64,000 bases of DNA from Actinopolyspora lacussalsi subsp. righensis (GTDB taxonomy: Bacteria; Actinomycetota; Actinomycetes; Mycobacteriales; Pseudonocardiaceae), in contig NZ_FPAT01000006.1 in NCBI RefSeq assembly GCF_900116555.1, positions 231,106-295,105 of the forward strand, in the 5' to 3' direction. This document shows, in pieces, positions 17,163-25,625 of this stretch. The number at the start of each line of letters is the position of its first letter. The stretch's first letter is position 1. The notes under the pieces were generated by a model, which was given only the letters and a program-made list of their open reading frames with translations, did no database searches and was not told the DNA's origin. Position numbers and translations under genes: made by a program.

Positions 17163-17345
17163 AAATCCCTACCTCCGCAGCGTGAGACCTACGCACCGAG
17201 ATGATCCCGATGTTCTCCGGACGCACAGTCCGGCTGAGCATCACTTGCCGCCGAGGCGGCCGATCGGGTCTTCCGGCAGTGTCTCGACGCCGATCGCGCT
17301 GCCTTCAACGCGGCCTTGGCAGGATGGCGCGCTCCCACCGAATGA
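17149..17345 (-). pseudogene. brnT toxin remnant, frameshifted and shortened
   Basis: The last 30 codons are in one frame (17149-17241) and end RPENIGIISVRRSHAAEVG, matching the BrnT C-terminus (...IRIISAR...E). This frame overlaps the brnA start in the way intact brnT-brnA pairs do. Upstream, fragments resembling the BrnT start appear in two other frames: HPAKAALKAARSAS (compare the usual WDPxKAxxNxxKH) and VETLPEDPIGRLGG (compare FEEAxxVFxDPLG). The total span is below the usual 270 bases, so there are frameshifts plus a deletion. No full toxin can be made. Confidence 0.65.
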
Positions 17346-17604
17346 GTCATCGCGCATCTCAAGAACTGGAACATTCTAGCCACCGGATATCGCGGGCGCC
17401 TCTGCCACTTGCAACGCGTCGTCCACATCATCACCGGACTGGAACGCTTTCGTACCTGCTGCGCAGCCTCATGAATAACGTTCACTCTATCGTGTCGATG
17501 GCATGGCACGGATAGAGTATTTCTGAATCTTGTTTTTCGTGTCATTCTAATCATGTTCGATCATCTGCCGGTCGAACACCGTGCAAACTGAGGGAAGGAA
17601 TCCA

Positions 17605-17907
17605 GTGGCCAGTATACGCATCGCCTCCGGAGCCACCAGCGGTTCAGGATGGGAAACGCACGGAAACGGCGTCAAGCTCGATGTGAACACGAGCGACGGA
17701 AACTTCACCAATACACCTGTTTATACCATTTCCGTCGGAGGTGGAGGGGGGAATATGTGGGAACTGAGCGGCGGCACGTCCGCCGTGTACGACCCAACCC
17801 CGACCGGTTTCAGGGTCTACCTCCTGTGGCGTACGGGTGGTCCTCTTACCGCCCAGGAGGCGAACGACTACGGATGGTACGTCAATTGGATCGGCATCGA
17901 AGAGTAA
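17605..17907 (+). CDS. Small beta-rich protein of unknown function
   Basis: GTG 17605 follows AGGGAAGGA. The 100-residue product is rich in Gly, Ser, Thr and aromatic residues, with SGWETHGNGVKLDVNTSDG early and 'LTAQEANDYGWYVNWIGIE' at the C-terminus. It has no signal peptide and no cysteine. It looks like a small beta-sandwich or lectin-like protein, but I do not recognise a family. It lies alone between the two copies of the RTX-brnA duplication. Confidence 0.6.
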   Translation: MASIRIASGATSGSGWETHGNGVKLDVNTSDGNFTNTPVYTISVGGGGGNMWELSGGTSAVYDPTPTGFRVYLLWRTGGPLTAQEANDYGWYVNWIGIEE

Positions 17908-18387
17908 AAAACTCCGATGGGCGCGTCCAACGGTGATTCCGACCACGTCCCGCACATGCTCGCTTCATAGGTCGGTGCGACGACGAAATTGCGTGCGGAG
18001 ACGCCGACACGCCTCTCGAGTGGCGTCTCCGCACAACCCGACCACATAATCCGCGGAGTGAAATGGCGGAGTGAACTGATGGCGGCGCGACCAGTGTCGC
18101 CATCAGTGAGAACGATGCCGAGTCGGTCGGTGAACGTGGTCGGCTGAGCTCTTCTTCGTCGTGGTTGTTTCGACAACCACACTTTCTTTTCGGGGTTTCG
18201 GTTTCGTGGGCGGGAACCGAATCCCCGAAAACTGTCTCGGAAGCGATCGAGAGTGGATGTGTTCGGGCCGCCGACTGCCCGAGCACGGGAAGTGCTCAGC
18301 GAGCAGCGTGGTTTCGCGGCGACCAGCCGCGTTCGACCCAGCGCGGCGCGAGACGGCCATCGGTAACTCGCGATGGTTGGCGCATGT
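17908..18387. other. Noncoding stretch with relic DNA
   Basis: No gene is supported. The stretch includes a near-identical copy of the end of leuS (18116-18149) with fading similarity to the DNA after leuS up to about 18250. It ends where the second copy of the RTX gene begins. Confidence 0.6.
18116..18149 (+). repeat. Copy of the 3' end of leuS
   Basis: Thirty-two of 34 bases match 8921-8954, which includes the last codons (encoding LVNVVG-type residues) and stop of leuS. Weaker similarity continues about 100 bases into the downstream DNA, for example TCGGGG-TTCGGTT and GGGAACCG blocks. Confidence 0.85.
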
Positions 18388-18582
18388 GACGACTTCCGCC
18401 ACGGTGGACAGGGCAGTGACTACCTCTACGCCGGTCCCGGCGACGACACCGTGATGTCCGACGAGCTCGGTTCCGACGACGAGGCGGACGTCGTCGACTG
18501 CGGTCCCGGCACCGACCGCTACAACGCCGATCTCGACGACAAGGTCGTCAACTGCGAGATCCCCTACTACGGCAGGGGCTGA
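18388..18582 (+). pseudogene. Truncated second copy of the RTX repeat gene
   Basis: In-frame copy of the last 65 codons of the gene at 16339. It keeps the final RTX repeat (GGQGSDYLYAGPGDDTV) and both cysteines but has lost the signal peptide, start region and most repeats. An upstream in-frame start (18373) has no signal sequence. Probably not a functional secreted protein. Confidence 0.75.
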
Positions 18583-18786
18583 CGCCTGAAGCTCGTCTGC
18601 CGCCCCGCATCGCGGGACGGCAGACGGGTCCCGGTCGGCTGTCGCCGTGCAACGGTCGTGATCTCCCCATTCCGGGCTGCCGGAGCGACAGCCGACCGCG
18701 GATTCGCCGTGCGAACTTCATGCTCGGGTGGGAATTCGGGCGGGCAGGACTTCCACCGGGCGTCGAGTTCCGCTCACCTCGCGACC

Positions 18787-18960
18787 TCAGACAGCGTGTG
18801 TGGTGTGCTCCAGCCGGTCGGCGAGCCAGACCTTGCTGACGGACTGACGTACACCCAGCCTCCCGGCTTCGCGATACAGCGCGGCGACCATCCGGACGGG
18901 GAAATCGACGTTGACGCGCCGCTGCTCCGCACCGAGATGATCCGATGTTCTCCTGACGCG
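18787..18960 (-). pseudogene. Degraded second copy of brnA
   Basis: The frame RRVNVDFPVRMVAAL... GRLGV...SVSKVWLADRLEHTTHAV matches the C-terminal half of BrnA. The N-terminal half and the brnT end are missing: sequence equivalent to 17078-17190 is deleted between two short CACCG repeats, joining the brnA body to DNA from inside brnT. A three-base loss lies in the second helix. No start codon of its own. Confidence 0.7.
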
Positions 18961-19058
18961 GAGTCACCGCGCTCCGAACCCCCGAAGGCGCCAGACTGGT
19001 TCGACAACTCCGTCACGGGGTAATCGAGCTGGCGGTAGTCGAACGAGCTGGAGGACGT

Positions 19059-21023
19059 ATGCGGATCCCGAGTATCCCCGTGAAGTTCGATCCCGCGAAG
19101 CTGCGCGAGTCACTGGACGGCCGTTGGGGCGAGGTCCGTGACCGGGTGCGCGGCGTCCTGGAGAACGAATCCCTGCCCACCGGCGACGGGCTGGACACCG
19201 AGTCCCACCGGGCACACACCTTCGAACAGCTGCGGCGGTTGGCCGACAGCGAGATCGTCCGGATCGGTTTTCCCGTCGAGTACGGCGGATCCGGCGACCG
19301 CGGCGGTTCGGTGGTCGCCATGGAGATGCTGGCGGGCAACCTCTCGCTGATGGTCAAAGCCGGTGTCCAGTGGGGACTTTTCGGTGGTGCGGTCACCGCG
19401 CTCGGAACCGAGCACCACCACGAGGAACACCTGCGGTCCATCATGGACCTATCGGAGCCGGGCTGTTTCGCGATGACCGAGACCGGACACGGTTCCGACG
19501 TGCAGCACCTCGGGACCACGGCGGTCTTCGATCCGGCCACGGCCGAGTTCGTGGTGCACACCCCGGACGAGTCCGCGCGCAAGGACTACATCGGCAACGC
19601 CGCGCGGGACGGGCGCACCGCGGCGGTCTTCGCCCAGCTGTACACCCCCACTTCCGACGGCGGGACGGAGAACCACGGGGTACACGCCCTGCTGGTTCCC
19701 ATCCGAGACGGAGCGGGAAACCCGCTACCTGGAGTGTCCATTTCGGACTGCGGTCGCAAGGCCGGACTCAACGGGGTGGACAACGGCAGGATCTCCTTCG
19801 ACCGGGTGAGAGTGCCACGGGAAGCGCTGTTGAACCGCTACGGCGACGTGGCCGAGGACGGCACCTACAGCAGCCCGATCGAGGGGGTGAACAAACGGTT
19901 CTTCACCATGCTCGGCACTCTGATCACCGGGCGGGTCTCGGTGGCGGGCACCGCCGGAGCCGCGACCAAGCTCGCGCTGGAGATCGCGCTGCGCTACGGC
20001 GACACCCGGCGCCAGTTCACCAACCCCCGGACCGGCGGCGAGACACCGGTGCTGGACTACCTGGCACACCAGCGAAAGTTGCTTCCCGCCCTGGCCACCT
20101 CCTACGCGCTGCACTTCGCGCAGGAGGAACTGGTCGCCACGCTGCACGACCTGCGGCAAGCCTCCCCGGAGGATGATCCCGAGGGGCGCGCCCAGCGGGA
20201 GCTGGAGTCCCGTGCCGCCGGACTCAAGGCGGTGACCACCTGGCACGCCACCCGCACCATCCAGGACTGCCGCGAGGCCTGCGGCGGAGCGGGGTACCTG
20301 ACCGAGAACCAGCTGGCCGGGTTGAAGGCCGACACCGACGTGTTCACCACCTTCGAGGGGGACAACACGGTACTGCTGCAACTCGTGGCCAAGGGACTGC
20401 TGACCGGCTACCGCGAGGGCTTCGACGAGCTCGGCACGCTCGGAATGGCCCGTTACGTCGCCGATCAGTTCGTGGGAACCGTGATCGAGCGGACCGCCGC
20501 CCGCTCGTTGATCCAGCGCCTGGTGGACGCCTCACCCGGTAGGGACGACGAGGACGCGCTGTTCGACCGGGGTTGGCAGCTGCGGTTGTTCGAGGACAGG
20601 GAACGGCACGTGCTGGACGGGGTGGCCCGCAGGTTGCGCCGTGCCGGGGCCGGGGACGCCGACCCGTTCGAGGTGTTCAACGACGCGCAGGACCACGTGC
20701 TGCGCGCCGCGCGGGTGCACGTCGAGCGCGTCGTGCTGGAGGCTTTCGTGGCCGGGATCGAGCGTTGCACCGATCCGGCGGTCGCCGAGGTGCTGGAGCG
20801 GCTGTGCGATCTGTATGTGCTGTGCGACATCGAGGCGGATCGCGGTTGGTTCCTGGAACACGAGCGGCTCAGTCCGCGCCGGTCCAAGGCGATCACCGAG
20901 GCCGTCAACGCGTTGTGCAAGGGACTGCGCCCGCACGCGGTCGAGCTGGTCACCGCCTTCGGGATGCCGCGTCAGTGGTTGAGCGCCCCGATCGCGACCG
21001 GTGAGCAGCCCGGTACCGGCTGA
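19059..21023 (+). CDS. Acyl-CoA dehydrogenase/oxidase family protein (long form)
   Basis: The 654-residue protein matches the long acyl-CoA oxidase-like branch of the ACAD superfamily rather than the usual 380-residue enzymes. Seen features: 'VGRIGFPVEYGG'-like N-terminal part, the FAD/substrate motif 'FAMTETGHGSDVQ' (about 140), a middle beta domain with GLNGVDNGRISFDRVRVPR, and the C-terminal TFEGDNTVLLQ with the catalytic Glu of acyl-CoA oxidases. It oxidises acyl-CoA to 2-enoyl-CoA, the first step of beta-oxidation. The TetR gene at 21070 is convergent and may sense acyl-CoA. Start at ATG 19059; substrate chain length cannot be read. Confidence 0.88.
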   Translation: MRIPSIPVKFDPAKLRESLDGRWGEVRDRVRGVLENESLPTGDGLDTESHRAHTFEQLRRLADSEIVRIGFPVEYGGSGDRGGSVVAMEMLAGNLSLMVKAGVQWGLFGGAVTALGTEHHHEEHLRSIMDLSEPGCFAMTETGHGSDVQHLGTTAVFDPATAEFVVHTPDESARKDYIGNAARDGRTAAVFAQLYTPTSDGGTENHGVHALLVPIRDGAGNPLPGVSISDCGRKAGLNGVDNGRISFDRVRVPREALLNRYGDVAEDGTYSSPIEGVNKRFFTMLGTLITGRVSVAGTAGAATKLALEIALRYGDTRRQFTNPRTGGETPVLDYLAHQRKLLPALATSYALHFAQEELVATLHDLRQASPEDDPEGRAQRELESRAAGLKAVTTWHATRTIQDCREACGGAGYLTENQLAGLKADTDVFTTFEGDNTVLLQLVAKGLLTGYREGFDELGTLGMARYVADQFVGTVIERTAARSLIQRLVDASPGRDDEDALFDRGWQLRLFEDRERHVLDGVARRLRRAGAGDADPFEVFNDAQDHVLRAARVHVERVVLEAFVAGIERCTDPAVAEVLERLCDLYVLCDIEADRGWFLEHERLSPRRSKAITEAVNALCKGLRPHAVELVTAFGMPRQWLSAPIATGEQPGTG

Positions 21024-21069
21024 AGCTCCCGAGGCCCGGCCGGGGACGTTCCGTCGATCCGCGAACCCG

Positions 21070-21834
21070 CTACCGGTACAGCCCGGACTCCCGGCCGAGT
21101 TCCTCCAGCATCGACTCGAACAGCCGGTCGGCGTGGCTGACGTCGAAGGGGAACTTCTCGAAAACCTCCAGCGCGACCTGGCCGTAGAGTCTCGCCCACC
21201 AGCGCAGCAGCATGTAGACCGCCTCGGCGCTGAGCGCCTCCGGGGGCATCTCGATGCCGTGCGTGTTGAAGGCCGCCGCCAGGTCGCGCTGGCTGTCCGC
21301 GAGTCCGGCCCGCAGCTCTTCGGGAATCCGGGGCGGTGGCGAGTTGTTGGCTCCCTCCGCCATGAGCGGGCCGACCACGCCGAGGAAGACGCTGCCCAGC
21401 TCGTCGCTGCGTGTGGTGGGCACTGTCGTCGCCGTGGGTGCGGGGTCCCGAGCGTCGACACCGGCGTTCGCACCACCGTTGCCGCCCGGGGTGGCGAACA
21501 CCAGCCCGAACTCCCGTGGATGCGCCAGCGCCCAGCTCCGGAAACCTCGGCACACCGCGAACACCTTGCTCAGGTGGTCGTCCTCGATGCCGCGCATCGT
21601 CTCGTTCAGCTCCGCCGAGAGGTCGTCGCAGATGTCCTCGGAGAGCCGGTGGAGCAGGTCCTCGCGGGAGTCGTAGTAGCGGTACAGCGCGGGCGCGGTG
21701 ATGCCGAGCTCACGTGCGATCGCGCGTAGCGTCACCGCTTCCTGTCCCTCGCGGACCAGCAGTTCGCGCGCGTGCCTGCGGATGTCGAGTTCCGTGGCAG
21801 CACGCAGCTGTTCACGTCGAGTGACTCCGTTCAT
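21070..21834 (-). CDS. TetR family transcriptional regulator
   Basis: A 254-residue protein with an N-terminal TetR HTH (about residues 15-65: 'VTLRAIARELGITAPALYRYYDSREDLL') and a long ligand-binding domain containing a TetR_C-like WARLYGQVALEVF segment. It is divergent from the MMPL exporter at 21960, with a palindrome between (21886-21902). So it likely represses itself and the exporter. An inserted Gly/Ala/Thr-rich loop around residues 120-140 is unusual. Ligand unknown. Confidence 0.9.
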   Translation of the reverse strand: MNGVTRREQLRAATELDIRRHARELLVREGQEAVTLRAIARELGITAPALYRYYDSREDLLHRLSEDICDDLSAELNETMRGIEDDHLSKVFAVCRGFRSWALAHPREFGLVFATPGGNGGANAGVDARDPAPTATTVPTTRSDELGSVFLGVVGPLMAEGANNSPPPRIPEELRAGLADSQRDLAAAFNTHGIEMPPEALSAEAVYMLLRWWARLYGQVALEVFEKFPFDVSHADRLFESMLEELGRESGLYR

Positions 21835-21885
21835 GTGTCACTCCATCGGGTGCTCATCTCGGAGTTCATCGCTACAGTGGGGCGA

Positions 21886-21902
21886 AGTAAACGCCGTTAA
21901 CT
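21886..21902 (+). promoter_or_regulatory. Candidate TetR operator
   Basis: AGTAAAC-GCC-GTTAACT, with arms matching at six of seven positions, lies in the 125-base divergent region between the TetR gene and the MMPL gene. Size and symmetry suit a TetR dimer. Confidence 0.55.
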
Positions 21903-21959
21903 CGGGAATGGCAGGGTCGTAGCCACTGTACGGCCCCGACCGCACAGCCGGAGGTCCGT

Positions 21960-24110
21960 GTGTTCGCTTCCTGGGGATCCCTCGCGTATCGGCGCAGGCT
22001 CCCGGTGCTGGTGACAGTACTGTTGGTGGTCATCACGGGCGGAGTCTGGGGTTTCGGGGTGTTCGACCGATTATCCCAGGGCGGTTACGAGTCACCCGAC
22101 AGCGAGGCGGCGGAGGCGCAGCGACGGGCCGAGCGGGTACTCGGTTCCAGCGGCGACGTGGTGGTGCTCTACAGCGTGGACCGGGGGACCGTTGACAACC
22201 CCGAGCTGAGTGAACGAATCCGGAGCACGCTCGCCGACCTGCCCGACTCCGCCGTGCGGGAGGTCAACTCCTACTGGAGCACCCCGAACCCCGCGCTGAC
22301 CGATGCGGACCACACCACGGGGCTGGCCACCATCCGACTCGCGGGTGGCGAGGGGGACAAGACCGGCGCCTACGAGCGGATAGCCGATCGGCTCGACGTG
22401 GCCGGAGCGAGCACCGACGTCGCGGGGAGCGTCCCGCTGCAGGCGTCGATGAGCAGGCATTCCAAGCACGATCTGGCGATGGCCGAGGCCGTCTCGCTCC
22501 CCGTGGTGCTGGTACTGCTGGTGATCGTATTCGGTGGTCTCGTCGCGGCGGCCCTACCCGTGCTGGTCGGCGGTGCCGCCGTGCTCGGTTCGCTGGGGCT
22601 GCTGCGCCTGATCACGCTGTTCGCCGACGTCAACATCTTCGCGGTCAACGTGGCCAGCCTGCTCGGGCTGGGACTGGCGATCGACTACGGCCTGTTCGTG
22701 GTCGGTCGGTTCCGCGAGGAGCTCGCGGCGGGCAACTCCACCGGGGCGGCCGTGCGCCGTAGCGTGGCGACCGCGGGCCGTACCGTCGCGTTCTCCGCCA
22801 CGCTGCTGGTGATCGCGTTGGGCAGCCTGTTGTTGTTCCCGCAGAGCTTCCTGCGCTCACTGGCGTACGGCGGGATGTCCTCGGTGGCGTTGGCCGCGGT
22901 GATCTCGTTGACGGTGCTGCCCGCCGTGCTCGGCATGCTCGGCTCCCGGGTGGACAAGCTCGCGGTGCCCTGGCGCCGCGAGCGTAGAACCGACGCCGAA
23001 CCCGGGCGTGGCTGGTACCGGTTCGCCGACGCGGTGATGAAACGTCCGATGCTGACGGCTTTCCCGATCCTCGCCGTGCTGTTGCTGCTGGGAGCGCCGT
23101 TCCTGGGGACCAAGTTCGGCACCCCGGACGAGCGGATCCTGCCGAAGGACGATCCCGCCAGGCAGGGAATCGAGAGGCTGCGGGCGGATTTTCCCGCGAT
23201 GAGCAGTGACAACGTTCGGATCGTGCTGGACGGCGGCCGGAACGCGCCCCCACGGCAGCGGGTCGCCTCCTTCGGTGATGCCGTCGGCGGGGTTCCCGGT
23301 ATCGGCCAGGCGCGTGTCGCGGGCGGCCGGGACGGGGTCGTGGTGCTCAAGGCGGGGTTGGAGACGGATACGTTCGGCCAGCGGGCCAACGACGCCATCG
23401 ACGAGATCAGATCGTTGCCTCCGCCACCCGACACCGAGGTGCTGGTCGGCGGTACCACCGCGCTGAACCTGGACAGTCTGCGCGACACCGTGGAAACCCT
23501 GCCGTGGGTGGCGGTGCTGCTCGTCGGGGCGACGTTGGTGCTGATGTTCCTGGCGTTCGGCTCGGTACTGCTGCCGATCAAGGCCGTGATGCTGAGCGTG
23601 CTCAGCCTCTCCGCGACCTTCGGGGTGCTCACCTGGATCTTCGTCGACGGACACGGTGCCGGACTGATCAACGTCACTCCCGCCCCCATGTCGGTAGGCA
23701 TCGTCGTACTGATGGCCTCGGTCGTGTTCGGGTTGTCCACCGACTACGAGGTCTTCCTGCTCTCCAGGATGGCCGAGGCGCGCGCCCACGGTGCCGACAC
23801 GTCCGACGCGGTGCGCACCGGGCTGGCCAGGACCGGCCGGATGATCACCGCCGCCGCGCTGCTGCTGATAGTGGTCACCGGAGCCTTCGCGTTTTCCAGC
23901 GTCACGATGATGCGGTTCATCGGGGTGGGAATGATCGTGGCGCTGCTGTTGGACGCCACCGTGGTGCGAATGATCCTCGTACCCGCTTTGCTGCGGTTGC
24001 TGGGTGATGCGTCATGGTGGGCACCCGGAAAGCCGCGCCGGTCGTGGCGACGGGGCGGCCGCTCCGAAGCGGAGGCCGGAAACGAAGCGGAGCCGGAATC
24101 GGTGCGCTGA
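21960..24110 (+). CDS. MMPL family RND-type transporter
   Basis: The 716-residue protein has the two-fold MMPL layout: one TM helix (about 10-30), an extracellular loop, five TM helices (about 175-325), then a second helix (about 360-380), loop and five helices (about 510-690). The motifs 'GLGLAIDYGLFVVGRFREEL' and 'VFGLSTDYEVFLLSRMAE' carry the Asp-Tyr pairs that relay protons. MMPL proteins export lipids or hydrophobic compounds using the proton gradient. GTG start with GGAGG upstream. The divergent TetR gene suggests inducible export; the substrate is unknown. Confidence 0.93.
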   Translation: MFASWGSLAYRRRLPVLVTVLLVVITGGVWGFGVFDRLSQGGYESPDSEAAEAQRRAERVLGSSGDVVVLYSVDRGTVDNPELSERIRSTLADLPDSAVREVNSYWSTPNPALTDADHTTGLATIRLAGGEGDKTGAYERIADRLDVAGASTDVAGSVPLQASMSRHSKHDLAMAEAVSLPVVLVLLVIVFGGLVAAALPVLVGGAAVLGSLGLLRLITLFADVNIFAVNVASLLGLGLAIDYGLFVVGRFREELAAGNSTGAAVRRSVATAGRTVAFSATLLVIALGSLLLFPQSFLRSLAYGGMSSVALAAVISLTVLPAVLGMLGSRVDKLAVPWRRERRTDAEPGRGWYRFADAVMKRPMLTAFPILAVLLLLGAPFLGTKFGTPDERILPKDDPARQGIERLRADFPAMSSDNVRIVLDGGRNAPPRQRVASFGDAVGGVPGIGQARVAGGRDGVVVLKAGLETDTFGQRANDAIDEIRSLPPPPDTEVLVGGTTALNLDSLRDTVETLPWVAVLLVGATLVLMFLAFGSVLLPIKAVMLSVLSLSATFGVLTWIFVDGHGAGLINVTPAPMSVGIVVLMASVVFGLSTDYEVFLLSRMAEARAHGADTSDAVRTGLARTGRMITAAALLLIVVTGAFAFSSVTMMRFIGVGMIVALLLDATVVRMILVPALLRLLGDASWWAPGKPRRSWRRGGRSEAEAGNEAEPESVR

Positions 24111-24272
24111 TCGGAGTGTTCCAACCGTGGAGCGGGGCGTTCGGCGGTCGGAAACCGCCGCCGGAGTCGGCCCACGGTGCCGAGAAGCTCGAGTGAACAT
24201 CACGCCGCGTCTACGGTGATCTCGCGAGAGCGTGACGCGGGAGCCCGAGGCGGTACCGAAGAAGGACGACGA

Positions 24273-24737
24273 GTGAGCCGGAGGTGGCCGATGTCGTGGC
24301 GACAGAACCCCAGTGATTCCGACGAGCGGGCCGTGCGACCGAGCGGGGAGAGCCCGAACCACGCTGTTGACGGGGAGCACGCTGTTGACGGGGAGCACCG
24401 GGCGAACGGGGAAGCCGGGAAGGACGGCAACGTGCTGGTCTACACCCGCCCGGGCTGCCCGTTCTGCATCTCGTTGCGCGCCGGACTGCGCAGACACGGC
24501 GTGAGCTTCGAGGAGACCGACATCTGGCAGGACGAACGGGCGGCCGCCGCTGTCCGGGAACTCGCCGATGGCAACGAGACGGTTCCCACCGTGGTGATCG
24601 GTTCCTGGTCGGCGGTCAACCCTTCGGCCGAGGCCGTGCGCGAGGCCGCGGCGACGCACGCTCCCGCGGCGCTACCGGAGAGCGAACCGGGCCTTGTGAA
24701 CGGTGCGCTTCGGGCGTTGCGGTTGCGTGACTCCTGA
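24273..24737 (+). CDS. Glutaredoxin-like protein (mycoredoxin type)
   Basis: GTG 24273 follows GAAGGA. The 154-residue product has a disordered N-terminal 50 residues and then a glutaredoxin fold with VLVYTRPGCPFC (C62, C65), an 'ETVPTVVIG' cis-Pro segment and the final helix 'NPSAEAVREAA'. In Actinobacteria such proteins reduce mycothiol mixed disulfides. The disordered part carries a tandem duplication, HAVDGEHAVDGEH, from an 18-base repeat at about 24360-24396. It is not clearly in an operon. Confidence 0.85.
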   Translation: MSRRWPMSWRQNPSDSDERAVRPSGESPNHAVDGEHAVDGEHRANGEAGKDGNVLVYTRPGCPFCISLRAGLRRHGVSFEETDIWQDERAAAAVRELADGNETVPTVVIGSWSAVNPSAEAVREAAATHAPAALPESEPGLVNGALRALRLRDS

Positions 24738-25611
24738 TCGCGGCCTCCGCCCGGTCTTCGGGAATGTTCGGCCGGCGGGACCTCCCGCCGGCTCCCGTTC
24801 CGGGAGGACCGGCGGCGTTAGTCCGCCACGGAGCCGAGGACCGGGGCCGGCCGTACGGGGGGCGTTACGACCGGCCCGGCTGTTGCGATCGCCGATGGCG
24901 CGATATCGACGAGCTGCAACCATTCCAGTGTGACCCCGAGGAACCCGAAAACGGTGCGATTCCGTTCCCAATAACCCCCGAACGGGGGTGTGGTTAACGG
25001 GTGGATTCGGTTCGAAATACGCGAATCGTGCGAGAGCGCTCAGCCTGATCCGCCGGGTGAAGGGCGGACTCTCCGATGCCTTCCGTCCGCGTGGTATCTG
25101 CGTAACCGTCCGGTGCGGTACGGGAGCCGGGTCACGAGTGTCAACCTGGTGTTCTTCGGTCCGGTGGTGACCGTGCTCCCGCTTTCCCGGCTCGAGTGGT
25201 CAGCCGTGGTGGAATCCGTGGTGGCCGCCCTCGGGACGGCTTCCGGGGGGACGAAGCTGGTGTCCACCGGTTCACCCAGCGAGAGCCGGTGAACCCGCCG
25301 GGCCGGGCCGGCGAGGTGTGCTCGGGAGTGTTCGACGGTTCGCGAGTGTGTCACGTTTCGTTGTGTCATGTCTCCAGCCTGCTGGTCAGTACGAGGGACA
25401 GGGATCCGTGCGGCTACTCATGAGTTACCTATTGTCGGCAGCCCGCTGGTTCGTTCGAGTGAAGTAAGTTCCCTCGCACGCCGAGTTGTCCCTGTCCGAG
25501 TTGTTCCTGTCCGGCCGAGTGGTCACTGTTTCGTTCGAACGGGTTTCGTGGTCCCGTGAGCCCGTACGGCGTCGGGAGGTTCGGCGTCGCGGGAACAGCT
25601 AGCCGAAAGGT
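24738..25611. other. Long intergenic region before ptsI
   Basis: About 870 bases without a supported gene. It contains a copy of the dispersed repeat (24774-24812), a small hairpin ACCCCCGAACGGGGGT near 24978, and a 15-base direct repeat (CCGAGTTGTCCCTGT then CCGAGTTGTTCCTGT) near 25481-25511. Open frames here lack start signals and recognisable protein patterns. Confidence 0.5.
24774..24812 (+). repeat. Dispersed intergenic repeat, copy R4
   Basis: Short copy that matches R1 closely: GGCGGGACCTCCCG, GCCGGCTCCCG and TTCCGGGAGG. CCTCCCG and CGGGAGG again can pair. Confidence 0.55.
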
Positions 25612-25625
25612 ATGGTCTAGACCAT
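25612..25625 (+). promoter_or_regulatory. DasR-type operator overlapping the ptsI start
   Basis: The perfect palindrome ATGGTCTAGACCAT contains TGGTCTAGACCA, the core of the DasR-responsive element known from Streptomyces (ACTGGTCTAGACCACT). It overlaps the ATG of ptsI at 25624. DasR is a GntR-family repressor released by glucosamine-6-phosphate, linking N-acetylglucosamine and chitin use to PTS genes. The match is to a known consensus; binding here is inference. Confidence 0.75.

Noticed and set aside
24988..25369. Short open frames on both strands before ptsI
   Set aside because: They overlap each other, lack ribosome sites and have no recognisable sequence.
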